From: JACCXG01 sp963785755
Lineage (GTDB): Bacteria > Acidobacteriota > Vicinamibacteria > Vicinamibacterales > 2-12-FULL-66-21
NCBI GenBank assembly: GCA_963785755.1
Contig: CAWAXG010000032.1
Location: 124,001-188,000, forward strand
DNA: 64,000 bases
Direction: 5' to 3'
The notes below the pieces were generated by a model, which saw nothing but the letters and a program-made list of their open reading frames with translations, was not told the origin of the DNA and did no database searches. How positions within the stretch are numbered: position 1 is the stretch's first letter; every line of letters begins with the position of its first letter. A program made the translations under genes and the position numbers. Shown here in pieces: positions 1 through 8,459 of this stretch.

Positions 1-360
1 CATTCGTGGAACGATGGCGTTCAGGTCGACGAACTGGACGACCTTCAGGCAGTTCGCGTCGAGACCATGAACAGCACCTACGATCTCGCGATCGTGGCCG
101 CGAGAACCGGCGAAGTGCTCGTGCGCGGAGGACGATATTTTCCGGATTGGACGACCGTGCAGCTGCTCGGGAGCAGCCTCGGCGGCGGCCTCTTGAAGCG
201 ACATGGTGTCCATGTCGGATTCCGGATGGAGCTCTACTGGGCCGGACGAGTCGTCATCACCTCGGTGATCCAGGCCATCGGCCTGGCTCCTGCTCCACAG
301 TCGGACATGGCCCGGCCCGAAGTGCGCCGGCCCCCCTCGCCGATCAACTCTTCTCTGTAG
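1..360 (+). CDS. C-terminal part of an unknown protein (cut by window edge)
   Basis: The frame is open from the first base and ends at a TAG at 358-360, so the gene starts left of the window. The visible 119 residues include an acidic stretch (VDELDDLQAV) followed by alternating hydrophobic and polar segments (GEVLVRGGRYFPD; WTTVQLLGSSLGG) that look like a folded globular domain rather than a chance frame. I do not recognise the family and see no catalytic motif. An in-frame ATG at 67 exists, but coding-like sequence continues upstream of it, so it is probably internal. It converges on, and overlaps by 17 bases, the J-domain gene on the other strand. Confidence 0.5.
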   Translation, partial: HSWNDGVQVDELDDLQAVRVETMNSTYDLAIVAARTGEVLVRGGRYFPDWTTVQLLGSSLGGGLLKRHGVHVGFRMELYWAGRVVITSVIQAIGLAPAPQSDMARPEVRRPPSPINSSL

Positions 361-904
361 ACCCCTGCAGCCGGCGCCGCTGCAGGTTCGATCGATAGTT
401 CTGCTCGAGATAGTCGACGCCGTCCGCGGTGATCTGGAGCCGCGAATGATCGTCGCGCGTCAGGAACTTCCGCGCGATCAGGTACCAAACGGTGAACTCG
501 AGGTGTTCGCGCGGCCGACCGAGCAGGCTCTCCAGCTCAGTCGAGTAGATGGCCGGCGACTGCGGGTCCATCCGGCGCCGCGTGTACAGCGCCTCGAGCA
601 GCGTAAGCCGTACGATGAGCTCCGACTCGAAGTCGTTCTCGGACTGGGCACCGCTCGTCACCAGCCGCCACCGTTCCTGACGGCGCTGCTGGTAATGGAT
701 GTCGTATCTCGCCCGCTTTTCCGGATCGCTCAGAACGGTATAGGCCTCGTGAATCTCGCGGAAGCGCGCGTCATTGCCCGAGTCCCTGTTGTCGGGATGG
801 AAGCGCTGCGCCAGGAGCCGATAGACGCGCTGGATGGTGTCAGGCTCCGCGTTCGAGCTGACCTGCAGCACTTCGTAATAGTCGAGCCGTCCTTCTTCGG
901 TCAT
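344..904 (-). CDS. J-domain (DnaJ-like) protein with a C-terminal extension
   Basis: The 186-residue protein opens with a J domain (about residues 8-70). LDYYEVLQVSSNAEPDTI is helix I, and RFHPDNRD carries the HPD tripeptide that stimulates Hsp70 ATPase. FREIHEAYTVLSDPEKRARYD is the typical end of the domain. There is no Gly/Phe linker, no zinc-finger CxxCxGxG repeat and no C-terminal peptide-binding domain, so this is a type III J protein, not DnaJ itself. The last 90 residues (ELESLLGRPREHLEFTVWYLIARKFL... LQITADGVDYLEQN) resemble a winged-helix-type module, which is an inference from pattern only. Start is ATG at 904 with AGAGGA just upstream. It probably recruits an Hsp70 to one particular client. 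Confidence 0.85.
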   Translation of the reverse strand: MTEEGRLDYYEVLQVSSNAEPDTIQRVYRLLAQRFHPDNRDSGNDARFREIHEAYTVLSDPEKRARYDIHYQQRRQERWRLVTSGAQSENDFESELIVRLTLLEALYTRRRMDPQSPAIYSTELESLLGRPREHLEFTVWYLIARKFLTRDDHSRLQITADGVDYLEQNYRSNLQRRRLQGSTEKS

Positions 905-970
905 CGAGTCCTCTTGTAAGTCAGCCTATCTTATCGGCTGAATCCTGCGCTCGAGGTAGGCTCATTTTAT

Positions 971-1003
971 CGGTGAGCCGGCCAAGTCGGCCTTTTTTCA
1001 CCG
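971..1003 (+). terminator. possible intrinsic terminator
   Basis: A GGCC-AAGTC-GGCC hairpin is followed directly by six T residues (993-998), and outer arms CGGTGA (971-976) and TCACCG (998-1003) enclose it. No gene ends close upstream on the plus strand, so the gene it serves is unclear. Confidence 0.35.
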
Positions 1004-1046
1004 GCAGTAACCGCTTACGCCGGTGGAAAAGATCGCAACGGTGTAA

Positions 1047-1403
1047 GTGCTTGCGGCATCATGCGTCCCGCCTTCGGGCGGTATCGCGTTCCTCAACGGC
1101 CGCGCTCTCGGGCCGCAGTACGACGGCAATCTTTTCGTCGGCGCCGCGGCGCCCGCGCTGCAAGGCGGCCATATCTTCCGCCTTCGCCTCACCGGCAACC
1201 GGCGCGCCATCGCCGTGGACGATCCGCGGCTGGATGATCGGGTGGCCGACAACAACGCGAAGTACGACATCACCGAGAGCGAGAGCCTGCTGTTCGGCCG
1301 CAACTTCGGCGTCACCACCGACGTGCAGACCGGTCCGAACGGCAACCTCTTCGTCGTCTCACTGAGCCGCGGATCGATTTACGAGATACACCGAACGAGG
1401 TAA
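1047..1403 (+). pseudogene. remnant of a PQQ-dependent sugar (glucose/sorbosone-type) dehydrogenase
   Basis: About 110 residues match the end of the soluble PQQ sugar dehydrogenase beta-propeller. GGIAFLNGRALGPQYDGNLFVG is the usual form of the last propeller blades in this family (a G-x-A-F...F/L-P-x-x-Y-x-G-x-L-F-V-G pattern), followed by GGHIFRLRLTG and a closing DVQTGPNGNLFVVSLSRGSIYEI. The full family is about 400 residues, so three quarters are missing, including the signal peptide and most of the active site. The GTG at 1047 is only the first in-frame start; coding character begins near 1070. I read it as a decayed or recombined gene end that is not functional. Confidence 0.6.
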
Positions 1404-1494
1404 TCCATGTCGGAGAGCGCGGGACGACGCCTGTCGTCGTCCCGCGTGTGCTGATGGACGCGTTCGCTATTCTTGTGGAGCGGGGACTCTCCGG

Positions 1495-1559
1495 CCTGTC
1501 CCCCTTGCCTGTCCCCCTTGCCTGTCCCCCTTGCCTGTCCCCCTGTCCTGCCTGTCCCG
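1495..1559. repeat. tandem 13-bp repeat
   Basis: Three perfect direct copies of CCTGTCCCCCTTG lie at 1495-1533, followed by two degenerate, shorter copies to 1559. The array sits just past the stop codon of the PQQ dehydrogenase on the minus strand, where it reads as a G-rich CAAGGGGGACAGG array in the 3' region of that transcript. Confidence 0.9.
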
Positions 1560-1564
1560 TCCGG

Positions 1565-3526
1565 TCAGCGTGGGACGGCGAAGGCGATGATCGTCGGCCC
1601 GGCCGCGACCGCTACGTACTGCGTGTCTTCGAACAAGTAGGTCATCGGCGACGCTTTCCACGAGTGGTTGGTGGGAAAGGTCCAGAGCACCTTGCCGTCC
1701 ACGGCGTCGGCAGCCACGAACGCGCCGCTGTCCTCGCCGAAAAGGACGAGCCCGCTCGCCGTCGACAGCGTTCCACCCCACGAATTCGCCGACCCGGTCT
1801 GCGGCACTTCCCACTTGATGGCGCCCGTCTTGATGTCGATCGCCCTCAGAATGCGCTGCGGCTTGGGGTCCGGCGCCGTGCGCTGCGTGCCGCCGAGATA
1901 CGTCTTGCCCGACTCCCAGGTCCCCTGCTCGCTCTTGGTGTAGATGCTGCACTTCTCGTTCGTCTGCACGTAGTAGAGGCCGGTCGCGGGGTTGTACGAG
2001 GGGGAGTACCAGTTGGTGGCCCCGTCCTGCGAGGGGCAGACGTGCGTTCCGCCTGGCGACGGCTCCTGATTCGGGAGCTTGATCGGACGGCCATCGGCGC
2101 CGATGCCGCTCGCCCAGGTGATTTTCCTGATGAAGGGCTTCGCGAGCAGCAGCTTGCCGTCGACGCGATCGAACACGTAGAAGAATCCGTTGCGATTCGC
2201 GTGCAGCATCAGCTTGCGCGGCGTGCCCTCCCAGGCCGCGTCGACGAGCACCGAGGTCTGCGTGGCGTCCCAGTCCCACAGATCGTGCGGCGTGAACTGG
2301 TAGTACCACTTCATTTTTCCCGACTTGCGATCCAGCGCGAGGATGCTGTCGGAGTAGAGGTTGTCTCCCTTGCGATCGTCGCCGTTGTATTCCTTCGCCG
2401 GATTGCCGGTGGGCCAGTAGACGATGTCCAGCTGCGGATCGTAGCTGCCGGTGAACCAGGTGGGCGCGCCGCCATGCTCGATGTCCTTGCCGCCCCACGT
2501 CTCGGATCCCGGCTCGCCCGGCTTCGGCACCGTCCAGAAGCGCCACACTTCCCTTCCGGTCTGTTGATCGACAGCCGCCACGAACCCGTTCGCGCCGTGT
2601 TCCCCGCCGGTCACGCCGGTAATCACCAGATCTCCCGCCGGCAATGGCGCCGAGGTGGCCGCGTAGTTCTTGCGCCAGTCGTCGAGCGTGTGGTCCCAGA
2701 GGAGCTCGCCGGTGAAGCGGTTCAACGCCAGCAGATGAGCGTCGTCGGTCACCATGAACACGCGATCGCCGGCGACGCCGACGCCGCGATTCGCATGACC
2801 CACGGTGGCTTTCGACCTTGGGCGCTGATAGCGCCAGATCTGGCGGCCCGAGCCGGCATCGATCGCGAAGCACTCGTTCAGGCTGGTGAGGTACATGACG
2901 CCCGCGACGACGACCGGCGTCATCTGCGAGCTGCCGCCACCGGGCATCGTGAAGACCCACCTCGGCGCGAGGCTGGCGACGTTGGATTTGTCGATCTGGG
3001 TCAGTGTCGTGTAACGGTTCCCGCCGGGATCGCCGTTGTAGGTGGGCCAGTCGACCTTCGACGTGACCTCGCGCACCCGATCACCAGCACGGCGCAGCAG
3101 GTGGAGCCGCTTGTCGTCGGTCAGCAGCTGCAGATCGGTGAAACCTTCGCCAAGGACCTGCCCATCCAGCGTCCTGCCATCCGACGTCTGCACTTTCGCG
3201 CGGACGATGGGGCGGCTTTCCGGCCGGCGTTCGATGGTGCGGAGGAACTTGACCAGATCGGCCAGCTCGTCGTCCGGCACGACCATGGGCGGCATGCCGC
3301 GTTCGGGGACGCCCTGACGAATCAGCTCGCCGAGCTGTTTGTCATCGCGCACGGGCAGCCGTTGCAGGATGGTGGGCCCCATCTCGCCGCCATTGCCGTC
3401 GGCGCCATGGCAGCGCGCGCAGCGGCCCTCGAAGGATTTCCGTCCAGGATCCGGAGTTTGTGCAGGCGCCGAAGCGGCGGCCGGAATCAGGCCGGCCAGC
3501 GCCACGGCAACGACTTGAATGCGCAT
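1565..3526 (-). CDS. secreted cytochrome c-PQQ alcohol/sugar dehydrogenase fusion
   Basis: The 653-residue protein has a signal peptide (residues 1-22, ending AAASAPAQ) and a class I cytochrome c domain with CARCH at residues 36-40 and a GMPPM segment likely to give the distal Met ligand. From about residue 160 it has an eight-bladed quinoprotein propeller (WPTYNGDPGGNRYTTLTQI start; repeated W/F-x-x-x-P, GEKLLWD-type blade motifs; final FEDTQYVAVAAGP). It would oxidise an alcohol or sugar in the periplasm and pass electrons through its own heme. In classical quinohemoproteins the cytochrome is at the C-terminus; here it is at the N-terminus. I see no adjacent Cys-Cys pair, which many PQQ alcohol dehydrogenases use near the cofactor. 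The substrate cannot be told from sequence. Confidence 0.9.
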   Translation of the reverse strand: MRIQVVAVALAGLIPAAASAPAQTPDPGRKSFEGRCARCHGADGNGGEMGPTILQRLPVRDDKQLGELIRQGVPERGMPPMVVPDDELADLVKFLRTIERRPESRPIVRAKVQTSDGRTLDGQVLGEGFTDLQLLTDDKRLHLLRRAGDRVREVTSKVDWPTYNGDPGGNRYTTLTQIDKSNVASLAPRWVFTMPGGGSSQMTPVVVAGVMYLTSLNECFAIDAGSGRQIWRYQRPRSKATVGHANRGVGVAGDRVFMVTDDAHLLALNRFTGELLWDHTLDDWRKNYAATSAPLPAGDLVITGVTGGEHGANGFVAAVDQQTGREVWRFWTVPKPGEPGSETWGGKDIEHGGAPTWFTGSYDPQLDIVYWPTGNPAKEYNGDDRKGDNLYSDSILALDRKSGKMKWYYQFTPHDLWDWDATQTSVLVDAAWEGTPRKLMLHANRNGFFYVFDRVDGKLLLAKPFIRKITWASGIGADGRPIKLPNQEPSPGGTHVCPSQDGATNWYSPSYNPATGLYYVQTNEKCSIYTKSEQGTWESGKTYLGGTQRTAPDPKPQRILRAIDIKTGAIKWEVPQTGSANSWGGTLSTASGLVLFGEDSGAFVAADAVDGKVLWTFPTNHSWKASPMTYLFEDTQYVAVAAGPTIIAFAVPR

Positions 3527-3685
3527 GTGAGTGGAAGCCTCCGCGTGCGACGCCCATTATCTCTCTCGACCGCGCGTCTTTGCACGGGCATCTGACCCGC
3601 CATTCCCGGTCCACGGCTGACGCGAACGACGGCTCCGCCGATCCGGCGGGGAGCCTCGCCGGCGAAGTCGACCTCGAGCCGTTGA

Positions 3686-4639
3686 TTAGAGGGACGTCTT
3701 GTCGCGGGACGCGCGATAGCTTTTTCGCGCCCGGGTTTTCATGCCGGGCTTCTTGATTTTCACTTCGAGCTTGTGGGTCTTGTCGTCGAGCTTCGCCGGC
3801 TCGAAGCCGATCATGTACTGGCGGTGCAGTTCCTCGGCGACCTGCGCGAACGTGGTCCTGAGGTCCACGGCTTTCGCGAGCTCGAAGTAGCCGCCGCCGG
3901 TCTCGGCGGCGATGGTGGGCAGCGACGGATCCGGTCCTTGGGTGCCGCCGCCAAACCCGCCGCGGCGGAACGATGCCGGCCCTGAACTGGAGAGACCGAT
4001 GGCGTAGACCATCACCTCCTCGCGCTGTGCCCGTTCGATGACATCCATCACGCTCAGGTTGTTGAACTTGAAGTTCATCGGCGAATCGGCGCCGTCGGTG
4101 AAGACGAGGACGACGCGGCGCCCCTCCTGCGGTGAGACGCTGGTAATCGCCACATTGACGGCGTTCCACAGCGGCGTCGGCCCTTCTTCCTGCAGCTCTG
4201 TCCGCAGGATGCGAACCAGCTCGTCCTGATTGCTGGTGAACTCCTGCGGATCGACCTGGATACGCGCGGCAAAGCTGCCGATGCGGGCCTTGTCGCCAGG
4301 TCCCATCCGGCGGACGAACGCCTCGCCCGCCGCTTCGAGCAGCCGGAAATTCCCCTGCATGCTGCCGCTGCGATCGAGCATCATCACCACGGTGATGGGC
4401 TGAATCTCGCTGGAGAAGATCGAGATGGGCTGGAGTTTGCCGTTGTCGTAGACCTCGAAATCCTCCCGCGTGAGATCCGGCACGAGACGGCCGTCGGAAT
4501 CGGTGACCGTGGCATAGACGGAGACGGTACGGGCGCCGCTCTTGAACGGCTGCTGCTGCGCGAGCGGCTCCGCCGCGGTAAAGAGCACGGCCTGGGCGGC
4601 AGCAATCACGATGGCGAGCGCGGGAAGAACGAACCTCAT
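3686..4639 (-). CDS. VWFA-related acidobacterial domain protein (first copy)
   Basis: The 317-residue protein starts at ATG 4639 with a hydrophobic signal segment (MRFVLPALAIVIAAAQ). A short beta domain follows, with the family signature VYATVTDSDGRLVPDLTREDFEVYDNGK, then a von Willebrand A domain with an intact metal site (DRSGSM, D89-x-S91-x-S93; later TPLWNAV and VFTDGADS). The end, QYMIGFEPAKLDDKTHKLEVKIKKPGMKTRARKSY, is typical of the acidobacterial VWFA-related family. It is probably exported and binds a partner through a metal-dependent site; the partner is unknown. A second member lies at 17226-18227. Frames upstream of 4639 are open but show no protein character. Confidence 0.85.
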   Translation of the reverse strand: MRFVLPALAIVIAAAQAVLFTAAEPLAQQQPFKSGARTVSVYATVTDSDGRLVPDLTREDFEVYDNGKLQPISIFSSEIQPITVVMMLDRSGSMQGNFRLLEAAGEAFVRRMGPGDKARIGSFAARIQVDPQEFTSNQDELVRILRTELQEEGPTPLWNAVNVAITSVSPQEGRRVVLVFTDGADSPMNFKFNNLSVMDVIERAQREEVMVYAIGLSSSGPASFRRGGFGGGTQGPDPSLPTIAAETGGGYFELAKAVDLRTTFAQVAEELHRQYMIGFEPAKLDDKTHKLEVKIKKPGMKTRARKSYRASRDKTSL

Positions 4640-4778
4640 CGAACTAATCCTCGGAGCCGGCGACCGGGTCGCCGGAGGGGCAGGCAGGCATTCATATGGT
4701 CTCACGTTTTGTGGTGGGCGCGGCAAAGGGCCCGGAATGCGAGCACAGCGCCGGCAGCACAGCCACAAACGGACAGGT

Positions 4779-4976
4779 TCAGTGCACCATCTCGGTTCCC
4801 TCGTCGACAAGCTCCAGGTGGGGAATATCGAGGGCTTTGATCGCCTTCAGCGCAAGGTCCAGCACCTCGTCCCCTTTTCGGCGCCCCTTGCCCACGTCCT
4901 TGCGCAACAAACGCAGTGCGCGCAGGACACGGGCCCGATCGAAGCGCTGGCCCTCACAATGGTCACAAAAACTCAT
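4779..4976 (-). CDS. small CxxC protein of unknown function
   Basis: From the ATG at 4976 the protein reads MSFCDHCEGQ, then a basic helical segment (RARVLRALRLLRKDVGKGRRKG) and an amphipathic tail (LDLALKAIKALDIPHLELVDEG). The CDHC pair could bind zinc with other ligands, but there is only one CxxC. An earlier in-frame ATG at 5051 would add 25 residues with less protein-like composition. No family was recognised. It lies between the VWFA gene and an aldo/keto reductase remnant, so it could itself be a leftover. Confidence is limited by its length. Confidence 0.45.
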   Translation of the reverse strand: MSFCDHCEGQRFDRARVLRALRLLRKDVGKGRRKGDEVLDLALKAIKALDIPHLELVDEGTEMVH

Positions 4977-5111
4977 CGTCCGCTCCAGTTCCGCCTGGTG
5001 TCTCGCCTGATGCTCACTCGGAATCCCCGTCATGATATCAAGCCGCTTCACCCGGGAAGTGGCTCGAATTGACTGCAGGTGCGGCCACCTGGCGCGGATC
5101 GGTCGTCGACG

Positions 5112-5382
5112 TCACTCCTGGATAAGTTGCTGGAGCCGTTCAGGTTCCTCACCGAGCCAGGACGGATTGGTCGCCGTCGCGTCGAACAGCGACGAGGTTT
5201 TGAACGGCTCGAAGGCGCCCTTCGCGGCGCTCTGGGCGGTTCTCGCGAGAAGCCGCTCGACCTCATCGTCCTTCATGTCTCGATAGGTGCGGGCCGCCTC
5301 GCACGCTTGATCCAGGTATTCGAGCTTGTCGATTCCCGTGATCACGACGGACGTAGGCAGGCGCAGCGCGTACTTCAGGCGA
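5112..5382 (-). pseudogene. C-terminal remnant of an aldo/keto reductase
   Basis: The minus strand encodes LKYALRLPTSVVITGIDKLE, then YLDQACEAARTYRDMKDDEVERLLAR and a tail KTSSLFDATATNPSWLG. This is the usual C-terminal end of NADPH aldo/keto reductases (the SVVI-x-G cofactor-binding strand and the following helices). The first 200 or more residues, with the catalytic Tyr and Lys, are absent. The homology stops abruptly near 5382, close to the FKBP gene that runs the other way. This is a broken gene, probably from a rearrangement at that junction. Confidence 0.65.
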
Positions 5383-5449
5383 CAATTGCGCCGCGATGAG
5401 GTCGACCGGAACGGACATAAAACAGTACGATACTGTCAGACGAAAGGAC

Positions 5450-5830
<381 letters not shown>

Positions 5831-5843
5831 ACGGAACGACGTC

Positions 5844-6293
5844 ATGATTCTGGATGTCCTGTCGGAGTCCGGACGCTACCTCGGTCTGCACCAACGGTTC
5901 GCGGAGGCCTTCGCGTTTCTCGGGCGCAAGGATCTCGGTGAACTGGCGGCAGGGCGCTACGCCATCGATGGCGAGCGCCTCTACGTCTCAATCGATCACC
6001 GGGAAGGACGGGCCCACGACGGCGCGCGCCTGGAGGCCCATCGTCGATACATCGACATCCAGTACACGATCGAGGGAGCCGAGGAGATTGGGTGGCTGCC
6101 GCTCTCGCTGTGTGAAACGCCCGCGGCACCGTTCGACACCGACCGGGACATCATCTTCTTCGCAGATCGGCCATCGAGCTGGCTGACGGTGCCGCCGGGC
6201 CGCTTCGCGATCTTCTTTCCCAACGACGCCCATGCCCCGCTTGCCGGCCACGGCATGCTGAAGAAGGCCATCGCGAAGATCGCCGTCACGTAA
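5844..6293 (+). CDS. YhcH/YjgK/YiaL (DUF386) family protein
   Basis: The 149 residues match the YhcH/YiaL cupin-like family along their full length: RLYVSIDHREGRA, LEAHRRYIDIQYTIEGAEEIGW and the metal-site-like FFPNDAHAPLAGHG, ending KKAIAKIAV. Members occur in sialic acid and other sugar catabolic operons and have been proposed to act as anomerases or isomerases on sugar acids; the exact reaction is unsettled. Here it lies 14 bases after the FKBP gene and within 2.5 kb of amino-sugar genes (7308-9665), which fits a sugar role. The stop is followed by the end of the convergent metallo-hydrolase gene. Confidence 0.88.
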   Translation: MILDVLSESGRYLGLHQRFAEAFAFLGRKDLGELAAGRYAIDGERLYVSIDHREGRAHDGARLEAHRRYIDIQYTIEGAEEIGWLPLSLCETPAAPFDTDRDIIFFADRPSSWLTVPPGRFAIFFPNDAHAPLAGHGMLKKAIAKIAVT

Positions 6294-6321
6294 TTCCGAG
6301 ACCCGAGCACCCAGCACGTCG

Positions 6322-7260
6322 TCATGGCGCTTCCGCGTACGCTGCCCGCGCCGCCGACGCGAGCCCGTTCGCCCGCGGCCACTCCGGGTGTTTCGCCTGG
6401 AACTCGCTCTGAATCGTCTTCGCCGCCTCGTCCGCGGAAACGCCCTTGGCCTTCAACTCGCGGGCGCGCGCCTGCACGCCCTCCATGATCCCGCGATTGA
6501 CCGCGATGATCGTGCCCTCACCGACCGCGCCATGCGCCGGCACGATCACCTTGGGCTTCAAGGCCTCGAACCGGTCGAAGGCGGCCAGCCACGCCTTCAT
6601 GCTCGACACGGCGGTGGCCGCCAGGAACGAGTTGTTCATGACGACGTCGCCGGCGAAGAGCACGTTGTCCCCTTCGACGAAGAACCCGGTATCGCCACGG
6701 GTGTGCGTGGGACCGACCACCTGGAAGCGGACGCGCACGCCGCCGAGATCGAGCACGTGCTCGCGATCGAAGGTGACGGCCGCGGTACGCCGGGCCGCAT
6801 CCTTCAGGAGCTCGGCGGTGAGCGGCGAGCGGCCCGCGAAGGTCTGCACCATCTTCATCCCGCTCTCGGCGAACTCCTCTTCCTGCACCGTGGAGTTGAT
6901 GTACTTCGCGGAATCGGGGAACGCGTTGTAGCCCGTCGTGTGCTCGGGATGAAAGTGCGTCGAGGCGACATACAGCTCGGCGTTCTTGCTGATCTTCGCG
7001 ACCTCCCGCAGCACGGCTTCGCCGTTCCGCCGGCCCAGTCCCGGGTCGATCACGAGCGTCGCGCGACTGCCGACGACGATGCCGACGTTCGGGACGAGGC
7101 CGACGTTCGCGTCCGGAATCACATAGGTGTGCGCCGCGATCTTCACGGTTGCGTTTTCGCGCACGAGCGGATCGGGCGCCGGGCCACGCTGGGCGGAGGT
7201 CGCGCTCGCGGCCAGGACGAGCGCGATCGCGGCCGGCAGGGATCCTGAGAAACGATGCAT
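6322..7260 (-). CDS. secreted metallo-beta-lactamase-fold hydrolase
   Basis: The start at ATG 7260 gives a signal peptide (HRFSGSLPAAIALVLAASATSAQ) and a 312-residue protein. The fold's motifs are visible: LVIDPGLG after the first strands, STHFHPEHTTGYN (the HxHxDH-type motif with Glu in the Asp position), VGPTHTRGDTGFFV and VLFAGDVVMNNSF, with IVPAHGAV near the end. Two metals are likely, bound by these His/Asp/Glu residues. The family covers beta-lactamase-like, quorum-lactone and thioester hydrolases, so the substrate is open. It lies three bases beyond the isomerase gene downstream of it in the reading direction and may share its transcript. Confidence 0.87.
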   Translation of the reverse strand: MHRFSGSLPAAIALVLAASATSAQRGPAPDPLVRENATVKIAAHTYVIPDANVGLVPNVGIVVGSRATLVIDPGLGRRNGEAVLREVAKISKNAELYVASTHFHPEHTTGYNAFPDSAKYINSTVQEEEFAESGMKMVQTFAGRSPLTAELLKDAARRTAAVTFDREHVLDLGGVRVRFQVVGPTHTRGDTGFFVEGDNVLFAGDVVMNNSFLAATAVSSMKAWLAAFDRFEALKPKVIVPAHGAVGEGTIIAVNRGIMEGVQARARELKAKGVSADEAAKTIQSEFQAKHPEWPRANGLASAARAAYAEAP

Positions 7261-7307
7261 CGGAAATTCCTCCATCCTCGGCGGCCTGCGACCGGCCGCC
7301 AGCGTCA

Positions 7308-8234
7308 TCAATGCATTTCGACTTCCATGGTGCCGAGGCCGCCACGGTAGAAGTGAAACTGCACGTGCGGGTGCCGGGCGAGCAGCGACATGGGCACAGC
7401 CGAGTCGACGATGCCCTTGGAGATCATCAGCGTCGTGAGCCGCATCCCGAAGGGATTGTCGTGCGTGCCGGCATGCCAGATCGAGACCTTCTCCGCTTTC
7501 CAGGTCTCGACCGGGCCAACACTGATGGCGTTGGGCGGCACGATGCTGACATTGCCGTTTCCGGAGGTCCGCGCGTTCTGGATGATCGTGAGCGGGTGGA
7601 GCTCGACGATACGCGTCGACAGCTTCAGGTATTCCTCCGCCGAGGGAGGGGCGTCCTGAAACGCGCCGCGCCGCGGCAGGGGATCGTTGAAGGCCCAGTG
7701 CTTGGTTTCCCCCTGGCCCCCCTGCATGATCGCGCAGCGAACCTGATCGAAGCTCTTCGTGTACGCGGCCGGCTGCGCGGTCGGGAAGTGCATCTGGGCG
7801 GCGGGCATCTTCAGCCGCGGGTCGATGCGGTCGAAACAGAGCTGCAGGTTCGTCCGTGCGAAGGAGAGCGGATGCGAGATGGGCACCTCACGGCCATCGA
7901 TGGCCCACTCGTCCATCGCCCAGAAATGCGCATCCTTCAGGTTCAGCCCGAGGTCGTTGACGAGCCGTGCGACCAGCGGCAGCTGCTCGGTCGGTCCGAT
8001 CGGCCCGCAGATTCCCGCCGGATTGTCGGCGGTCGACTGCGACCAGGCCTGGATGTATTCCAGCGCTTCGGCGAGGTAGAAGTCCTCGAGCGTGTCGTAG
8101 AACCGGATATCGAACCCCGGACGGCTGAGATCGGCCAGGTTCCGGGGAGTCAATGTCGCCGCTTCCTTCAAGATCGCCTCATCCAGGGTGGTGTAGTCCC
8201 ACCACTCGGGGGCAAGTCTGCTCACGGGCCTCAT
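7308..8234 (-). CDS. glucosamine-6-phosphate isomerase/deaminase-like protein
   Basis: The 308-residue protein belongs to the NagB/RpiA/6-phosphogluconolactonase-like fold as used by glucosamine-6-phosphate isomerases. Visible blocks are PAGICGPIGPTEQLPLVARLVNDLGL, DAHFWAMDEWAIDG (the strand with the catalytic Asp in NagB), HPLSFARTNLQLCFDRI, and late VSIWHAGTHDNPFGMRLT. It would convert glucosamine-6-phosphate to fructose-6-phosphate and ammonia, the step after NagA, which lies divergently at 8460. It is longer than E. coli NagB (266 residues) and differs enough that another sugar phosphate is possible. The upstream region is the GTTCA repeat block. Confidence 0.8.
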   Translation of the reverse strand: MRPVSRLAPEWWDYTTLDEAILKEAATLTPRNLADLSRPGFDIRFYDTLEDFYLAEALEYIQAWSQSTADNPAGICGPIGPTEQLPLVARLVNDLGLNLKDAHFWAMDEWAIDGREVPISHPLSFARTNLQLCFDRIDPRLKMPAAQMHFPTAQPAAYTKSFDQVRCAIMQGGQGETKHWAFNDPLPRRGAFQDAPPSAEEYLKLSTRIVELHPLTIIQNARTSGNGNVSIVPPNAISVGPVETWKAEKVSIWHAGTHDNPFGMRLTTLMISKGIVDSAVPMSLLARHPHVQFHFYRGGLGTMEVEMH

Positions 8235-8256
8235 TCAATCACCATGCGAATACTAT

Positions 8257-8426
8257 GGTTCAGGAGTTCAATGGTTCAAGGGTTCATCGGTTCGGGTTCA
8301 AGAGTTCAGGGGTTCAAAGGTTCAGGTTCAGGTGTTCAGCGTCTGAAATCGAATTTTGGAACCTCCTGAACTTCAGAACTCCTGAACCCGAACCTATGAA
8401 CTCCTGAACGTCTGAACTCTTGAACC
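8257..8426. repeat. GTTCA/TGAAC short-word repeat block forming a long inverted repeat
   Basis: From 8257 the plus strand iterates GTTCA with 2-5 base spacers (GGTTCAGGAGTTCAATGG and onward, about ten copies). After about 8340 the same words run as TGAAC (CTCCTGAACTTCAGAACTCC and onward, to 8426). The two halves can pair as one long imperfect hairpin filling the gap between the two divergent amino-sugar genes, where their promoters should lie. Confidence 0.9.
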
Positions 8427-8459
8427 GACGATTTACACTCGCTCTTGGCGGTTTTCGAA

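Noticed and set aside
1448..3595. Very long open frame on the plus strand opposite the PQQ dehydrogenase
   Set aside because: High-GC antisense shadow: it mirrors the codons of a clearly recognisable gene, is Arg/Ala/Gly-rich and has no domain.
5844..6293. Beta-galactosidase subunit annotation for the YhcH-like protein
   Set aside because: The old name persists in databases, but the fold is cupin-like and has no glycosidase catalytic residues.
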